This document shows, piece by piece, positions 44,678-54,848 of a DNA stretch of 64,000 nucleotides (its first letter is position 1; each line of letters starts with the position of its first letter). The position numbers were made by a program, and so were the translations under genes. Origin of the DNA: Allobosea robiniae (lineage in GTDB: Bacteria > Pseudomonadota > Alphaproteobacteria > Rhizobiales > Beijerinckiaceae); contig NZ_FNBZ01000001.1 of assembly GCF_900102525.1 (NCBI RefSeq), positions 1-64,000 of the forward strand, in the 5' to 3' direction. Under the pieces are notes generated by a model. It did no database searches and was not told where the DNA came from. It saw only the letters and a program-made list of their open reading frames with translations.

Positions 44678-45628
44678 ATGAACCTTCACCTGTTGTCCCT
44701 GCTGGGCGGACGGCTGCTCGTCGCGCTGCTGACGCTGCTGATCGTCTCGTTCGTGGTGTTCTGCGCCACCCAGATCCTGCCCGGCGACGTGGCGGAGGTG
44801 CTGCTCGGCCAGGCGGCGACGCCGGAGGCCGTGGCTGGCCTTCGCACGGCGATGCATCTCAACGACCCGGCCATCATACGCTTCTTCCGCTGGCTCGGTG
44901 GAATGCTGACCGGCGATCTCGGCATATCCTACGCCAATAACCGGCCGATCGCGGAGCTCATCGCCGGGCGGCTCGGCAATTCGCTCCAGCTCGCGGCCGC
45001 GACCGCCCTCTTCTCGGTGCCGATCGCGCTTGCGCTCGGGATCACCTCCGCCATGCTGCGCGGCACGCTCTATGATCGCTCGGTCACGATGGCGACGATC
45101 ACGGTGATCTCGGTGCCGGAATTCATGATCGCCACGGCGGGCGTGCTGATCTTCGCCGTCTGGCTGAAATGGCTGCCGGCGCTGTCCTTCGCGCGTGACG
45201 TCCACTCCTTCGGCGAGATGCTGCGCATCTATGCGATGCCGGTGTTCACGCTGAGCTTCGTCATCTCCGCGCAGATGATCCGGATGTCGCGTGCCGCCGT
45301 CGTCGAAACCCTCGACACGCCCTATGTCGAGATGGCGCAGCTCAAGGGCGCCTCCCGCACGCGGGTCGTGCTGCGCCATGCGCTGCCCAACGCGCTCGGC
45401 CCGATCGTCAACGCGGTGGCGCTGTCGCTCTCCTATCTGCTCGGCGGCGTCATCATCGTCGAGACGATCTTCAACTATCCCGGCATCGCCAAGCTGATGG
45501 TCGATGCCGTGGCCACGCGGGACCTGCCGCTGATCCAGAGCTGCGCCATGATCTTCTGCGTCGTCTACCTGCTGCTGATCACGACGGCGGACGTCATCGC
45601 CATCTTGTCGAACCCGAAATTGCGCTGA
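44678..45628 (+). CDS. Peptide-type ABC transporter permease (DppB-like)
   Basis: The 316-residue protein has an N-terminal membrane helix (LLVALLTLLIVSFVVFCATQ), the periplasmic segment ILPGDVAEVLLGQAAT and docking loop YVEMAQLKGASRTRVVLRH. It starts at the ATG at 44678 and is followed two bases later by the second permease. Together they form the membrane pore of the importer. Confidence 0.92.
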   Translation: MNLHLLSLLGGRLLVALLTLLIVSFVVFCATQILPGDVAEVLLGQAATPEAVAGLRTAMHLNDPAIIRFFRWLGGMLTGDLGISYANNRPIAELIAGRLGNSLQLAAATALFSVPIALALGITSAMLRGTLYDRSVTMATITVISVPEFMIATAGVLIFAVWLKWLPALSFARDVHSFGEMLRIYAMPVFTLSFVISAQMIRMSRAAVVETLDTPYVEMAQLKGASRTRVVLRHALPNALGPIVNAVALSLSYLLGGVIIVETIFNYPGIAKLMVDAVATRDLPLIQSCAMIFCVVYLLLITTADVIAILSNPKLR

Positions 45629-45630
45629 CC

Positions 45631-46485
45631 ATGGCAACCGACGCCACCACCACGATCTTCAAGCCGCGCCGGGCGGGATATCGGTTCAACCTCACGGGCT
45701 GGATCAGCCTCGTCATCATCCTTGCCTGGGCTGCGATCGCGATCCTTGCGCCCTACGTGACGCCCTACGGCATCAGCGACATCGTCGACACCGACTATTT
45801 CGGCCCGATGAGCCTGCAGTTCCCGCTTGGGACGGACTATCTCGGCCGCGACATGCTCTCGCGCATCCTGTTCGGCGCGCGCTACACCGTTGGCATCTCG
45901 CTGGCGGCGACGCTGATCGCCTGCTCGATCGGCGTCACGCTCGGCATGGCCGCTGCCGTCAGCGGCGGCTGGTTCGACACGGTGCTGAGCCGCTTCATCG
46001 ATGCGCTCAGCTCGATTCCCAGCAAGCTGTTCGCTCTCGTTGCCGTTGCCGGCGTCGGTTCCTCGATCCCCGTCCTGATGCTGATCCTCGGCATCATCTA
46101 CACGCCGGGCTCCTATCGCTTCGCGCGGGCGCTCGCGGTCAACGTCAACACCACGGATTTCGTCACCGTGGCGCGCATCCGCGGCGAGAAGCTGAGCTAC
46201 CTGATCCGCGCGGAGATCCTCCCCAACATCATCGGGCCGGTACTCGCCGATGTCGGCTTGCGCTTCGTCTTCATCGTGCTGCTCTTGTCCGGCCTGTCCT
46301 TCCTCGGGCTCGGCGTACAGCCGCCGGAGGCCGACTGGGGCTCGCTGGTACGCGAGAATATCGGCGGCCTGCCCTTCGGTGCGCCGGCCGTGATGGCCCC
46401 CTCCTTCGCCATCGCCAGCCTGACGATCGCGGTCAACCTGCTGATCGACAACCTGCCGCAGAAAATCCGCGACCGGAGCGAATGA
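45631..46485 (+). CDS. Peptide-type ABC transporter permease (DppC-like)
   Basis: The 284-residue membrane protein carries the DppC-type periplasmic stretch PLGTDYLGRDMLSRILFGAR and docking loop VARIRGEKLSYLIRAEILPN. Its stop overlaps the start of the fused ATPase gene by 4 bases, so they are translationally coupled. Confidence 0.92.
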   Translation: MATDATTTIFKPRRAGYRFNLTGWISLVIILAWAAIAILAPYVTPYGISDIVDTDYFGPMSLQFPLGTDYLGRDMLSRILFGARYTVGISLAATLIACSIGVTLGMAAAVSGGWFDTVLSRFIDALSSIPSKLFALVAVAGVGSSIPVLMLILGIIYTPGSYRFARALAVNVNTTDFVTVARIRGEKLSYLIRAEILPNIIGPVLADVGLRFVFIVLLLSGLSFLGLGVQPPEADWGSLVRENIGGLPFGAPAVMAPSFAIASLTIAVNLLIDNLPQKIRDRSE

Positions 46486-48152
46486 TGAGCCCTCTCGTGG
46501 AAATCCGGGACCTCAAGGTCGAGGCGACCACCGATGCCGGCCGGCGCGTCGAGATCATCAAGGGCCTGAGCTTCGAGATCGCGCCGGGCGAGATCGTCGC
46601 GCTGATCGGCGAGAGCGGCTCGGGCAAGACCACGATCGCGTTGACCCTGCTCGGCTATACGCGGACCGGCTGCCGTATTGCCGGCGGCACCGTCAGCGTC
46701 GACGGGCGCGATATGGCCAACCTGCCCGAGAAGGATCGGGCGAAAATCCGCGGCGTCACGGTCTCCTATGTGCCGCAGAGCGCGGCCGCCGCCTTCAATC
46801 CGGCGCAGCGGATCATGGACCAGGTGATCGAGATCACCCGCATCCACGAACTGATGCCCCGCGCCGAAGCCGAAGCCAAGGCGGTGGACCTGTTCCGCGC
46901 GCTGTCCCTGCCTTCGCCGGAGACGATCGGCACCCGCTACCCGCACCAGGTGTCCGGCGGCCAGCTCCAGCGCCTGTCCGCGGCCATGGCCCTGATCGGC
47001 GACCCGAAGGTGGTGATCTTCGACGAGCCGACGACCGCGCTCGACGTCACCACGCAGATCGAGGTTCTGCGCGCCTTCAAATCCGTGATGCGCCAGGGCC
47101 GGATGGCCGGCGTCTACGTCTCGCACGACCTGGCGGTCGTCGCCCAGATCGCCGACCGCATCGTCGTGCTGAAGGGCGGCGTCATCCAGGAAATCGGCGC
47201 CACGGCCCAGATCCTCTCGGCGCCGAAACATCCCTATACCCAGGAATTGCTCGCAGCCTTCGCTCCGCCCGGGCGCGTGCCCGTGCAAGTCGCAAGCCCC
47301 AACGGCACGGCGCCACGGCCCGTCCTGGAGCTTGCGTCCATCAGTGCCGGCTACGGCAAGCCGCGCGCTGACGGAACGCCGCTGATCCTGGCGGTCGACA
47401 AGGTCAGCTTCAAGCTGGAACGCGGGCGCAATCTCGGCATCATCGGCGAATCCGGCTGCGGCAAGTCCACGCTCGCGCGATCGATCGCCGGCATCATCCC
47501 GCCCTCCTCCGGAACGATCTCCTTCGACGGCAAGCCGATGGCGCCGCGGGCGCAGGACCGGAGCGCCGATGAATTGCGCAAGCTCCAGATCGTGTTCCAG
47601 TCGGCCGATACGGCGCTCAATCCGGCCAAGCCGATCGAGGATATCCTCGGCCGGCCCCTCACCTTCTACCACGGCCTGCGTGGCGCCGCCCGCGACGCGC
47701 GCATCGACCGGCTGCTCGAGCTGGTGCATCTGCCCCGCGCCCTGAAGCACCGGCTGCCGAGCGAATTGTCGGGCGGGCAGAAGCAGCGCGTGAACCTGGC
47801 CCGCGCGCTCGCCGCGGACCCCGAGCTGATTCTCTGCGACGAGATCACCTCCGCGCTCGACACGGTGGTCGCCGCCGCCATCATCGAACTGCTGAAGGAC
47901 CTGCAGCGCGAGCTCGGCCTGTCCTATCTCTTCATCAGCCACGACCTCACGACGGTGCAGGCGATCTGCGACGAGGTCGCGGTCATGTATCGTGGCGTGA
48001 AGGTCGAGCAGCTGCCTGCGGACCAGGTCGGCAGCACCACCGGCCACCCCTATTCGCGCCTGCTGATGTCGTCCGTGCCCAAGCTCGACCCGGCCTGGCT
48101 CGACAAGCTCGAACGCGACCCGGAACTCGTCGCGGCCTTCGCGAAACGCTGA
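46482..48152 (+). CDS. Peptide-type ABC transporter ATPase, two cassettes fused
   Basis: The 556-residue protein has two ATPase cassettes: first with [11 protein letters not shown], signature [15 protein letters not shown] and [12 protein letters not shown]; second with [26 protein letters not shown] and [12 protein letters not shown]. It begins ATGATG and completes the importer encoded from 42975. The signature of the first cassette (GGQLQRL) is slightly unusual. It converges on the Lrp gene with 7 bases between them. Confidence 0.93.
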   Translation: MMSPLVEIRDLKVEATTDAGRRVEIIKGLSFEIAPGEIVALIGESGSGKTTIALTLLGYTRTGCRIAGGTVSVDGRDMANLPEKDRAKIRGVTVSYVPQSAAAAFNPAQRIMDQVIEITRIHELMPRAEAEAKAVDLFRALSLPSPETIGTRYPHQVSGGQLQRLSAAMALIGDPKVVIFDEPTTALDVTTQIEVLRAFKSVMRQGRMAGVYVSHDLAVVAQIADRIVVLKGGVIQEIGATAQILSAPKHPYTQELLAAFAPPGRVPVQVASPNGTAPRPVLELASISAGYGKPRADGTPLILAVDKVSFKLERGRNLGIIGESGCGKSTLARSIAGIIPPSSGTISFDGKPMAPRAQDRSADELRKLQIVFQSADTALNPAKPIEDILGRPLTFYHGLRGAARDARIDRLLELVHLPRALKHRLPSELSGGQKQRVNLARALAADPELILCDEITSALDTVVAAAIIELLKDLQRELGLSYLFISHDLTTVQAICDEVAVMYRGVKVEQLPADQVGSTTGHPYSRLLMSSVPKLDPAWLDKLERDPELVAAFAKR

Positions 48153-48159
48153 GGCCGTC

Positions 48160-48654
48160 TCAGGTCGCGACCGTGGCCGTGACCGGAAACAGGCTGGTCA
48201 ACGGCATATGCGGCTTCACGATCGGCGATTTCAGCACGACGAAGCTGAAATACTTGTCGATGCCGATATCGAGGTCGATCAGCCGCTCCATCAGGGTCTG
48301 GTATTCGATGATGCCGCTGGTGACGAACTTCACGAGATAGTCGTAACCGCCCGAGACCAGATGGCATTCGATCACCTGATCGAGCTTCTCGATGGCGGCC
48401 AGGAAGCGGGCGAAGTCGATCTGCCGGTGGTTCTTCAGCGTCACCTCGGTGAAGACGGTCAGGGTCTGGCCGAGCTTGCCGACGTTGATGCGGGCGGAAT
48501 AGCCGGTGATGTAGCCGTCCTGCTGCAGCTTCTTGACGCGCATCAGGCAGGGGCTCGGCGACAGGTTCACCAGCTCGGCCAGCTCGACATTGGTGATCCG
48601 GCCGTTCTTCTGCAGCTCGTAGAGGATCTTGATATCGATCTGGTCAAGCTTCAT
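48160..48654 (-). CDS. Lrp/AsnC-family regulator
   Basis: The 164-residue protein has the AsnC helix-turn-helix (ILYELQKNGRITNVELAELV and LSPSPCLMRVKKLQQDGYI) and a C-terminal RAM effector domain (about residues 70-150). The start at the ATG at 48654 (MKLDQIDIKILYEL) is standard for the family. It is divergent from a FAD oxidoreductase with a 249-base gap that contains repeated heptamers and a palindrome, so it likely controls that gene and itself in response to an amino acid. Confidence 0.9.
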   Translation of the reverse strand: MKLDQIDIKILYELQKNGRITNVELAELVNLSPSPCLMRVKKLQQDGYITGYSARINVGKLGQTLTVFTEVTLKNHRQIDFARFLAAIEKLDQVIECHLVSGGYDYLVKFVTSGIIEYQTLMERLIDLDIGIDKYFSFVVLKSPIVKPHMPLTSLFPVTATVAT

Positions 48655-48715
48655 GCGGGCCTCGTCGGGCTTGGCGCTGCCGGGGCGGCGCGCCCGCCGG
48701 CTCTTCGACGGACCA

Positions 48716-48762
48716 TGCCGCAAACCGGCACATGCGGCAATCCGGCAGCAGATAATGCCGCA
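48716..48762. promoter_or_regulatory. Three alternating TGCCGCA/TGCGGCA heptamers
   Basis: TGCCGCA occurs at 48716-48722 and 48756-48762 and its reverse complement TGCGGCA at 48733-48739, just upstream of the Lrp gene. Centre-to-centre spacings are 17 and 23 bases, compatible with multi-site Lrp binding. The role is inferred. Confidence 0.45.
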
Positions 48763-48789
48763 CTTAAAAAACAGGCGCGCAGGGGGCTT

Positions 48790-48815
48790 GCCCGATATTC
48801 ATCGCGAAATCGGGC
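48790..48815. promoter_or_regulatory. GCCCGAT/ATCGGGC inverted repeat upstream of FAD oxidoreductase
   Basis: Perfect 7-base arms (48790-48796 and 48809-48815) are separated by 12 bases in the divergent Lrp/FAD-oxidoreductase promoter, about 90 bases upstream of the oxidoreductase start. It could be an operator for the Lrp-family protein. Confidence 0.45.
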
Positions 48816-48903
48816 GATCAAAGCGAAGGAAATGCCGTGCCGGCGCGATCTGCGGTGCACGGACAGTTTCGCCGCCGGCTAGTCTCCTGGCAAGGAGACC
48901 GTG

Positions 48904-50229
48904 ATGCCGGCGCCACTGTTCGAGATCGAAACCAGCCCCGCTTTGCCCGAGAGTGCTGATGTCGTCGTCATCGGTGGCGGCATCGTCGGCACCTGCGCCG
49001 CCTATTATCTCGCACGGCGCGGCGTGAAGGTCGCGCTCATCGAGAAGGGCCGGATCGGCGCCGAGCAGTCGAGCCGCAACTGGGGCTGGTGCCGGCAGCA
49101 GAACCGCGACGCGCGCGAACTGCCGATGGCGACCGAAAGCCTGACACTCTGGGATCGCTTCGCCGGGGAGATCGGACAAGATCTCGGCTTCCGTCGCTGT
49201 GGCCTGCTCTATCTGAGCGATGACGACGCACAGCTCGCCAGTTGGGCGAAATGGCGCGATTTCGCCCGCGGCGAGGGTGTCGTCACCAACATGCTCTCGC
49301 CGGAGGAAGCCGCGAACCGCGGCAGCGCGACCGGGAAGCGCTGGAAGGGCGGCGTGTTCTCGCCGACGGATGGCACGGCCGACCCTGCCCGGGCCGCACC
49401 GGTGATCGCGCGCGGCATCCTCAAGGCCGGCGGGACCGTGCATCAGTTCTGCGCGGCGCGCGGCATCGAGACGGCGGGCGGGCGCGTCTCGGGCGTCGTG
49501 ACGGAGAAGGGCACGATCCGCACCGCGACCGTGATCCACGCTGGCGGTGCCTGGGCGTCCTCGTTCCTCAACCAATATGGCATCCGCTTCCCGCAATCCT
49601 CTGTCAGATCGTCGATTCTATCGGTCGCGCCCGGCGCGACCGGCCTCCCGGACGCTCTGCATACGGCGGCGGTCTCGGTGACCCGGCGCAGCGATGGCGG
49701 CTACACGCTGGCGATCAGCGGCGGGGCCCGCGTCGACCCGACGCCGCAGCAATTGCGCTTCGCCCGCCAGTTCGTGCCGATGTTCCTGCGGCGCTGGCGC
49801 AACCTGGCCATCGGTGGGCTGGACGGCTGGAAGGCCGGCCATGAGACGCTTGCGCGCTGGAAGCTCGATGCGCCGACGCCGATGGAGGCCAACCGCATCC
49901 TCGATCCGAGGCCCGATCCGCGCCAGATCGCCGAAACCCATAAGCGGGCGCAGCGTCTGCTGCCCGCCCTGAAGGCCGTGCCGGTCGCGGCGCGCTGGGC
50001 TGGCTATATCGACTCGACGCCGGACGGCGTGCCGGCCATCGGAGAGCTCACGGGCCTGCCGGGCTTCATCCTCGCAGCCGGGTTCAGCGGCCACGGCTTC
50101 GGCATCGGTCCCGGCGCCGGCCACATGATCGCGGATATCGTGACCGGTGCGAAGCCGATCGTCGATCCGGCGCCCTATCGGCCGGAGCGACTGGAGGGCT
50201 CGGCCTTCGGCAAGGTGGCGGAGTTCTAG
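48904..50229 (+). CDS. DAO-family FAD-dependent oxidoreductase
   Basis: The 441-residue protein has the FAD motif VVIGGGIVGTCAAYYLARRG near residues 20-40, the segment SSRNWGWCRQQ and the C-terminal GFSGHGFGIGPGAGHMI. It resembles D-amino-acid dehydrogenases and N-methyl amino acid oxidases. The ATG at 48904 is preferred to the GTG at 48901 because AGGAG lies six bases before it. Control by the divergent Lrp-like regulator suggests an amino-acid substrate. No electron-transfer partner is adjacent. Confidence 0.85.
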   Translation: MPAPLFEIETSPALPESADVVVIGGGIVGTCAAYYLARRGVKVALIEKGRIGAEQSSRNWGWCRQQNRDARELPMATESLTLWDRFAGEIGQDLGFRRCGLLYLSDDDAQLASWAKWRDFARGEGVVTNMLSPEEAANRGSATGKRWKGGVFSPTDGTADPARAAPVIARGILKAGGTVHQFCAARGIETAGGRVSGVVTEKGTIRTATVIHAGGAWASSFLNQYGIRFPQSSVRSSILSVAPGATGLPDALHTAAVSVTRRSDGGYTLAISGGARVDPTPQQLRFARQFVPMFLRRWRNLAIGGLDGWKAGHETLARWKLDAPTPMEANRILDPRPDPRQIAETHKRAQRLLPALKAVPVAARWAGYIDSTPDGVPAIGELTGLPGFILAAGFSGHGFGIGPGAGHMIADIVTGAKPIVDPAPYRPERLEGSAFGKVAEF

Positions 50230-50257
50230 ACCGGCGGAACGATACACGCCCGGACCG

Positions 50258-50274
50258 CATAAGCCCGGCTTATG
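50258..50274. promoter_or_regulatory. CATAAGC-N3-GCTTATG palindrome upstream of ABC/oxidase operon
   Basis: This perfect 7-3-7 palindrome lies 102 bases upstream of the binding-protein start at 50376. The same core (CATARG-N5-CTTATG) recurs at 60675-60691 in the hydantoinase/oxidoreductase divergent promoter, and T-N11-A spacing fits LysR proteins. The LysR gene at 53906 is the obvious candidate to bind both. Confidence 0.6.
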
Positions 50275-50375
50275 GGCCCGGAAAAAATCCGTCTTTTCGC
50301 TCGCTGCGCCGGGCACGGATGCTGCATGGGCCGGTTCGGAAAGACGAGCGAATTCGAAGCAAAAAGGGGAATGGG

Positions 50376-51122
50376 ATGATCGGGTTCAGGACAACGGTCG
50401 CGGCGCTCGCCATGATGGCCGCCGCGGCGACCGCCCAGGCACAGACGGTCTACAAGGTCGGTTCGACACCGACGGGCACGCCGTTCACCTTCCTCGACGC
50501 CAAGACGAACACCATCCAGGGGATGATGGTCGACGTGATCGAGGAGATCGGCAAGGACGCCGGTTTCAAGGTCGAGATCCAGCCGATGCAGTTCTCGACC
50601 CTGATCGCCTCGCTGACCTCCGGCAAGATCGATATCATTTCCGCCGCCATGTACGGCTCGCCGGAGCGCGCCAAGGTCGTCGACTTCAGCGAGGACGTCT
50701 ACGCTTATGGCGAGGGTCTCGTGGTCAAGTCGGACGACTCCAAGGATTATGCCGGCTTCGCGGATCTCAAGGGCAAGAAGGTCGGCGGCCAGATCGGCAC
50801 ACGCTATATCGACGCCCTCAAGGCCTCGGGCGCGCCAGCCGAGGTCGGTGCCTATGACAGCCTGCCCGACATCCTGCGCGACGTCTCCAACGGCCGGCTC
50901 GATGCCGGCATCGGCGACTATCCGATCCTGGCCTACAACCTTGCGCAGGGGCGCTTCCCGCAACTGCGGCTGGTCAAGTCCTACAAGCCCTCGGTGCCGG
51001 GACCGATCAACATCGCCGTCAAGCAGGGCAATGCCGAGCTGCTGGGGAAGATCAACACCAGCCTCGCGAACATGAAGAAGGACGGCCGCTTCGAGACGAT
51101 CCTGAAAAAGTGGGGTCTCTGA
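50376..51122 (+). CDS. Amino acid ABC transporter substrate-binding protein
   Basis: The 248-residue SBP family 3 protein begins at the ATG at 50376 (MIGFRTTVAALAMMAAAATAQAQ), a Sec signal peptide with cleavage after AQA. An in-frame upstream ATG at 50319 would place 19 charged residues before the signal peptide and is rejected. The mature part has GTPFTFLDAKTNTIQGMMVD and DIISAAMYGSPERAKVVDFS. A single permease and ATPase follow, then a FAD oxidase that probably acts on the imported ligand. Confidence 0.92.
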   Translation: MIGFRTTVAALAMMAAAATAQAQTVYKVGSTPTGTPFTFLDAKTNTIQGMMVDVIEEIGKDAGFKVEIQPMQFSTLIASLTSGKIDIISAAMYGSPERAKVVDFSEDVYAYGEGLVVKSDDSKDYAGFADLKGKKVGGQIGTRYIDALKASGAPAEVGAYDSLPDILRDVSNGRLDAGIGDYPILAYNLAQGRFPQLRLVKSYKPSVPGPINIAVKQGNAELLGKINTSLANMKKDGRFETILKKWGL

Positions 51123-51141
51123 GCGCGCCATCCATCCAGTC

Positions 51142-51798
51142 ATGACGCATTTTCTCAGCCAGGTTCCGACATACCTGCCGATCCTGATGCAGGGTGTCTA
51201 CCTCACGCTGCTGGTCACGCTCGGCGCCTTCGTCCTCGCGACGGCGCTGGGCCTGGTCTGGGCCTTCATGCGGGTGAGCGGCATCGCGCCGCTCGCCTGG
51301 ACGGCGCGCACGATCATCGTCATCGTGCGCGGCATCCCGGGTATCGTCACCCTCTTCTACATCTATTTCGTGCTGCCGGATCTCGGCCTGTCGCTGACGG
51401 CCGTCCAGGCCGCCATCATCGGCCTCGGCATCGCCTATTCGCCCTATATGGCCGAAGTCTTCCGCTCCGGCATCGAGGCGATCGACCGCGGCCAGACGGA
51501 AGCAGCGCTTTCGATCGGCATGGGCTGGGGCCTGCTGATGCGGCGCGTCGTGCTGCCCCAGGCGATCCGCGTGGCGCTGCCGCCCTATGGCAGCACCATG
51601 GTCATGCTGCTCAAGGATTCCTCGCTCGCCTCGACGATCACCGTCGCGGAGCTTTCTCTGCAGGGCAAGCTGCTGGCATCCTCCACCTTCGAGAACACCA
51701 CGATCTTCACGATGGTCGCCCTGATCTACCTCGCGATGAGCCTGCCGCTCACCGCCTTCAACGGCTGGCTCGAACGCCGCCTGAGGCAGGCCCGATGA
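51142..51798 (+). CDS. Amino acid ABC transporter permease
   Basis: The 218-residue HisM/GlnP-type permease has membrane segments and the docking loop [20 protein letters not shown]. As it is the only permease gene of the set, it should work as a homodimer. It overlaps the ATPase gene by 4 bases. Confidence 0.92.
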   Translation: MTHFLSQVPTYLPILMQGVYLTLLVTLGAFVLATALGLVWAFMRVSGIAPLAWTARTIIVIVRGIPGIVTLFYIYFVLPDLGLSLTAVQAAIIGLGIAYSPYMAEVFRSGIEAIDRGQTEAALSIGMGWGLLMRRVVLPQAIRVALPPYGSTMVMLLKDSSLASTITVAELSLQGKLLASSTFENTTIFTMVALIYLAMSLPLTAFNGWLERRLRQAR

Positions 51799-52529
51799 GC
51801 ATCATCGAACTGCGCAATATCAGAAAATCCTTCGGCACGGTCGAGGTCATCCACGATGTCTCCTTCTCGGTCGAGAAGGGCGAGGTGGTCTGCATCATCG
51901 GACCGTCCGGTTCCGGCAAGTCGACCCTCCTGCGCTGCATCAACGGCCTAGAGACCTATCAGGGCGGCTCGATCGCGGTACACGGGCAACGGGTCGACAC
52001 AGGATCCTCCGCCATCCGGCAGTTGCGGACCCGCGTCGCCATGGTGTTCCAGCGCTTCAACCTGTTTCCACACCGGACAGCACTGGAAAATGTCGCGGAA
52101 GGCCCGATCTTCGTGAAGAAGGAGCCGCGCGAGGAGGTGCTGAAGCGCTCGCGGGATCTGCTCACCCGTGTCGGGCTCGGCGCCAAGATCGACGCCTATC
52201 CCGCCCAGCTCTCCGGTGGCCAGCAGCAGCGCGTCGCGATCGCGCGTGCGCTCGGCATGAAGCCCGACGCGATCCTGTTCGACGAGCCGACATCGGCGCT
52301 CGATCCGGAGCTCGTCGGCGAGGTCCTCGCCGTCATGCGGTCGCTCGCCGACGAAGGCATGACGATGGTCGTCGTCACCCATGAGATGGGCTTTGCCCGC
52401 GAGGTCGCCGACCGCGTGCTGTTCCTCGATGGTGGCGTCCTCGTCGAAGAAGGGCCGCCCGACGAAGTTCTAAGCCGTCCGCAGAACCCGCGTACGCAGG
52501 ATTTCCTGCGGCGCATCCTGCCTTCGTGA
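51795..52529 (+). CDS. Amino acid ABC transporter ATP-binding protein (GlnQ-like)
   Basis: The 244-residue ATPase has Walker [20 protein letters not shown]-loop QRFNLFPH, signature [16 protein letters not shown] and Walker [13 protein letters not shown]. It is coupled to the permease gene by an ATGA overlap and followed after 10 bases by the FAD oxidase gene. Confidence 0.94.
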   Translation: MSIIELRNIRKSFGTVEVIHDVSFSVEKGEVVCIIGPSGSGKSTLLRCINGLETYQGGSIAVHGQRVDTGSSAIRQLRTRVAMVFQRFNLFPHRTALENVAEGPIFVKKEPREEVLKRSRDLLTRVGLGAKIDAYPAQLSGGQQQRVAIARALGMKPDAILFDEPTSALDPELVGEVLAVMRSLADEGMTMVVVTHEMGFAREVADRVLFLDGGVLVEEGPPDEVLSRPQNPRTQDFLRRILPS

Positions 52530-52539
52530 GGACATACGC

Positions 52540-53850
52540 ATGGCTCGCCTGACCGGCCCGTTCTTCAGCGATGATGCGGTCGACACACCCTTTTGGTGGG
52601 ATGCTGCGAAACCGGCAGCCCCGGCAGCGACCGAACTGCCGGCGCAGAGCGAAGTCGTGATCGTGGGGGCCGGCTTCACCGGGCTCAACGCCGCGCTGAC
52701 GCTGGCCCGGGCCGGCAAGCAGGTCACCGTTCTGGATGCGGAAGCTCCCGGCTGGGGCGCCTCCTCCCGCAATGGCGGCATGCTCGGCCCGGGCTGGGCC
52801 ACCTTCGACACCGCGATGGCCTATGGGCCGGACAAGGCGCGTGCCATCGTCGAGGAAAGCTTCCTCGCCTTGCAGCACGTCAAGGATGTGGTGGCCCGCG
52901 AAGCCATCGCCTGCGACCTTGCGGTGGTCGGCTATTTCCGGGGCGCGATGACGCCGCGCCTCTACGACGCGATGGGGCGCAATCTCGACCGCATCCGGCA
53001 GGTCATGCCCTGCGATGCCTATCTGGTCCCGCGGGCCGAGCAGCTGGGCGAGATCGGAACCGAGCTCTATCATGGCGGCCTTGCCATGCCCGGCTATGCC
53101 GGCCTGCACCCGGCCCGCTATGTCGCCGGCCTTGCCGAGGCCGCACGCCGCCTCGGCGTGCAGATCATCGGCGGTGCCCGCGTCACGGCCATCGCATCGC
53201 AGGCCGGTGGGTTCGGCCTCTCCGTCGGCGGGCGGACGATCACGGCGAAGCAACTCCTGGTCGCGACCAACGGCTATACCGGAGCGCTCCTGCCCTTCCT
53301 GCAGCGGCGGATCATTCCGATCCGCAGCGCGCTGATCGCGACCGGACAGCTACCGGCCGAGGTGATGGATCGCCTCATGCCGAAGCGGCGCATGCTGGCG
53401 GGCAGCCAGCGCGTCGTGACCTATTACCGCCCCTCGCCCGACGGGACCCGGATTCTCTTCGGCGGGCGCGTGCTCAAGGTGACCGGCGAGAATGTCGGCC
53501 ATGCCAATGCTACCCATCTGCGCAAGCAGATGCTGCAGGTCTTCCCCGAGCTGGAACGGACGCCGATCACGCATTACTGGCACGGCCAGACCGGCTTCAC
53601 CTTCGACAAGCTGCCCCATCTCGGCGAGCAGGAGGGCATCTTCTACGCCTGCGGCTACAATGGCACCGGCATCGCGCGGGCGAGCTGGTTCGGCCACAAG
53701 ATCGCGCAGCGCATGCTCGGCAGCACGGATGCGCCCAGCGCCTATGCCGACCTGCCCTTCAGCAGCCGGCCGCTCTATTACGGCAAGCCATGGTTCCTGC
53801 CGCTCGCCGTGCTCTTCTACGAAATGCGCGATCGCTGGGACCAGCGATAA
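52540..53850 (+). CDS. PuuB-like FAD-dependent oxidoreductase
   Basis: The 436-residue flavoprotein resembles gamma-glutamylputrescine oxidase and related N-alkyl amino acid oxidases. It has GAGFTGLNAALTLARAGKQV, GASSRNGGMLGPGW and, near the C-terminus, CGYNGTGIARASWFG and YGKPWFLPLAVLFYEMRDRW. It is in the same operon as an amino-acid ABC importer, 10 bases after its ATPase, so it should oxidise the imported compound. It is related to the protein at 37370 but in a different module. Confidence 0.86.
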   Translation: MARLTGPFFSDDAVDTPFWWDAAKPAAPAATELPAQSEVVIVGAGFTGLNAALTLARAGKQVTVLDAEAPGWGASSRNGGMLGPGWATFDTAMAYGPDKARAIVEESFLALQHVKDVVAREAIACDLAVVGYFRGAMTPRLYDAMGRNLDRIRQVMPCDAYLVPRAEQLGEIGTELYHGGLAMPGYAGLHPARYVAGLAEAARRLGVQIIGGARVTAIASQAGGFGLSVGGRTITAKQLLVATNGYTGALLPFLQRRIIPIRSALIATGQLPAEVMDRLMPKRRMLAGSQRVVTYYRPSPDGTRILFGGRVLKVTGENVGHANATHLRKQMLQVFPELERTPITHYWHGQTGFTFDKLPHLGEQEGIFYACGYNGTGIARASWFGHKIAQRMLGSTDAPSAYADLPFSSRPLYYGKPWFLPLAVLFYEMRDRWDQR

Positions 53851-53905
53851 CCCGGGAGGCCAGCCCAGCGGCGGTTGAGACTGGACATCCGCGTCGACGG
53901 CGGCG

Positions 53906-54838
53906 ATGTCTGCGCTATCGCCGTTGATGGGACGACAGATGCGGGCGCGCCAACTCGAAGTCTTCTGCACGCTGATGCGCTGCGGCACGGTGACCGGCGC
54001 GGCCGCGATGCTGAACATCTCGCAGCCGGCCCTGAGCCAGATCCTGCTCCATGCCGAGGACCAGCTCGGCTTCAAGCTGTTCAACCGCGTGCGCGGCCGG
54101 CTGGTGCCGACGCAGGAGGCCGAGGAGCTCTACTCCCAGGCCGAGCACATCTTCGGCGAGCTCGATGCGCTCCGGCGCCGGACGATCGACATGCGGCACG
54201 GCCGCACCGGCCTCGTCCGGCTCGCCGCCTCAGCGCCGCCCTCCATGTCGATCGTGCCCCGCGCCCTGACTGCCTTCAGGGAGGAGCATCCCGAGATCGT
54301 GGTGCGCTCGCTGATCGCCTCGCAGACGGCCATCGTCGAAATGCTGCGCAATGGCGAGGTGTCGCTCGGCATCGCCATGAACAACCTGCCTCATGCCGGC
54401 ATCCATGCCGAGACGGTGGGGCGCGCCACGCTGGTCTGCGTCGTCTCGGCCGAGCATCGGCTGGCGGGGCTGGACTGCGTCCGTTTCGCCGATATCAGCG
54501 ACGAGACCCTAATCTCCTATCGCGCCGACACCTTGCCGGGCCGGCTGCTGGCAGCCTCGGCCGAAGCCGAGGACTTCGCCTATGCACCGGCGATCGAGAT
54601 CGATCTGTCGATCACGGCCCTGCCCTATGTGCGCGACGGGCTGGGCATCGCCATCGTCGACAGCCTCCTGCCCTGGGAGCAGTTCAACGGCGTCGTGACG
54701 CGGCCGTTCGAGCCCCGGATCGAGGTGCCGATCGCGATCCTGACCAGCAATGACCGGCCGCTCTCGGCCAGCCATGAATTGATGCGCGATTGCCTGCGTG
54801 CCGCCTGCCGGGACCTCGGCCGGCCCGGCAACGCCTGA
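53906..54838 (+). CDS. LysR-family regulator
   Basis: The 310-residue protein has a LysR helix-turn-helix (RARQLEVFCTLMRCGTVTGA and LNISQPALSQILLHAEDQLG) and an effector domain from about residue 100. The reading frame also offers ATGs at 53927 and 53939; the last (MRARQLEVF) gives the most typical LysR N-terminus. It is 55 bases after the PuuB-like gene on the same strand and converges on the HcnB-like gene. It is the best candidate to bind the shared palindromes at 50258 and 60674. Confidence 0.86.
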   Translation: MSALSPLMGRQMRARQLEVFCTLMRCGTVTGAAAMLNISQPALSQILLHAEDQLGFKLFNRVRGRLVPTQEAEELYSQAEHIFGELDALRRRTIDMRHGRTGLVRLAASAPPSMSIVPRALTAFREEHPEIVVRSLIASQTAIVEMLRNGEVSLGIAMNNLPHAGIHAETVGRATLVCVVSAEHRLAGLDCVRFADISDETLISYRADTLPGRLLAASAEAEDFAYAPAIEIDLSITALPYVRDGLGIAIVDSLLPWEQFNGVVTRPFEPRIEVPIAILTSNDRPLSASHELMRDCLRAACRDLGRPGNA

Positions 54839-54848
54839 ATACGCCGCT

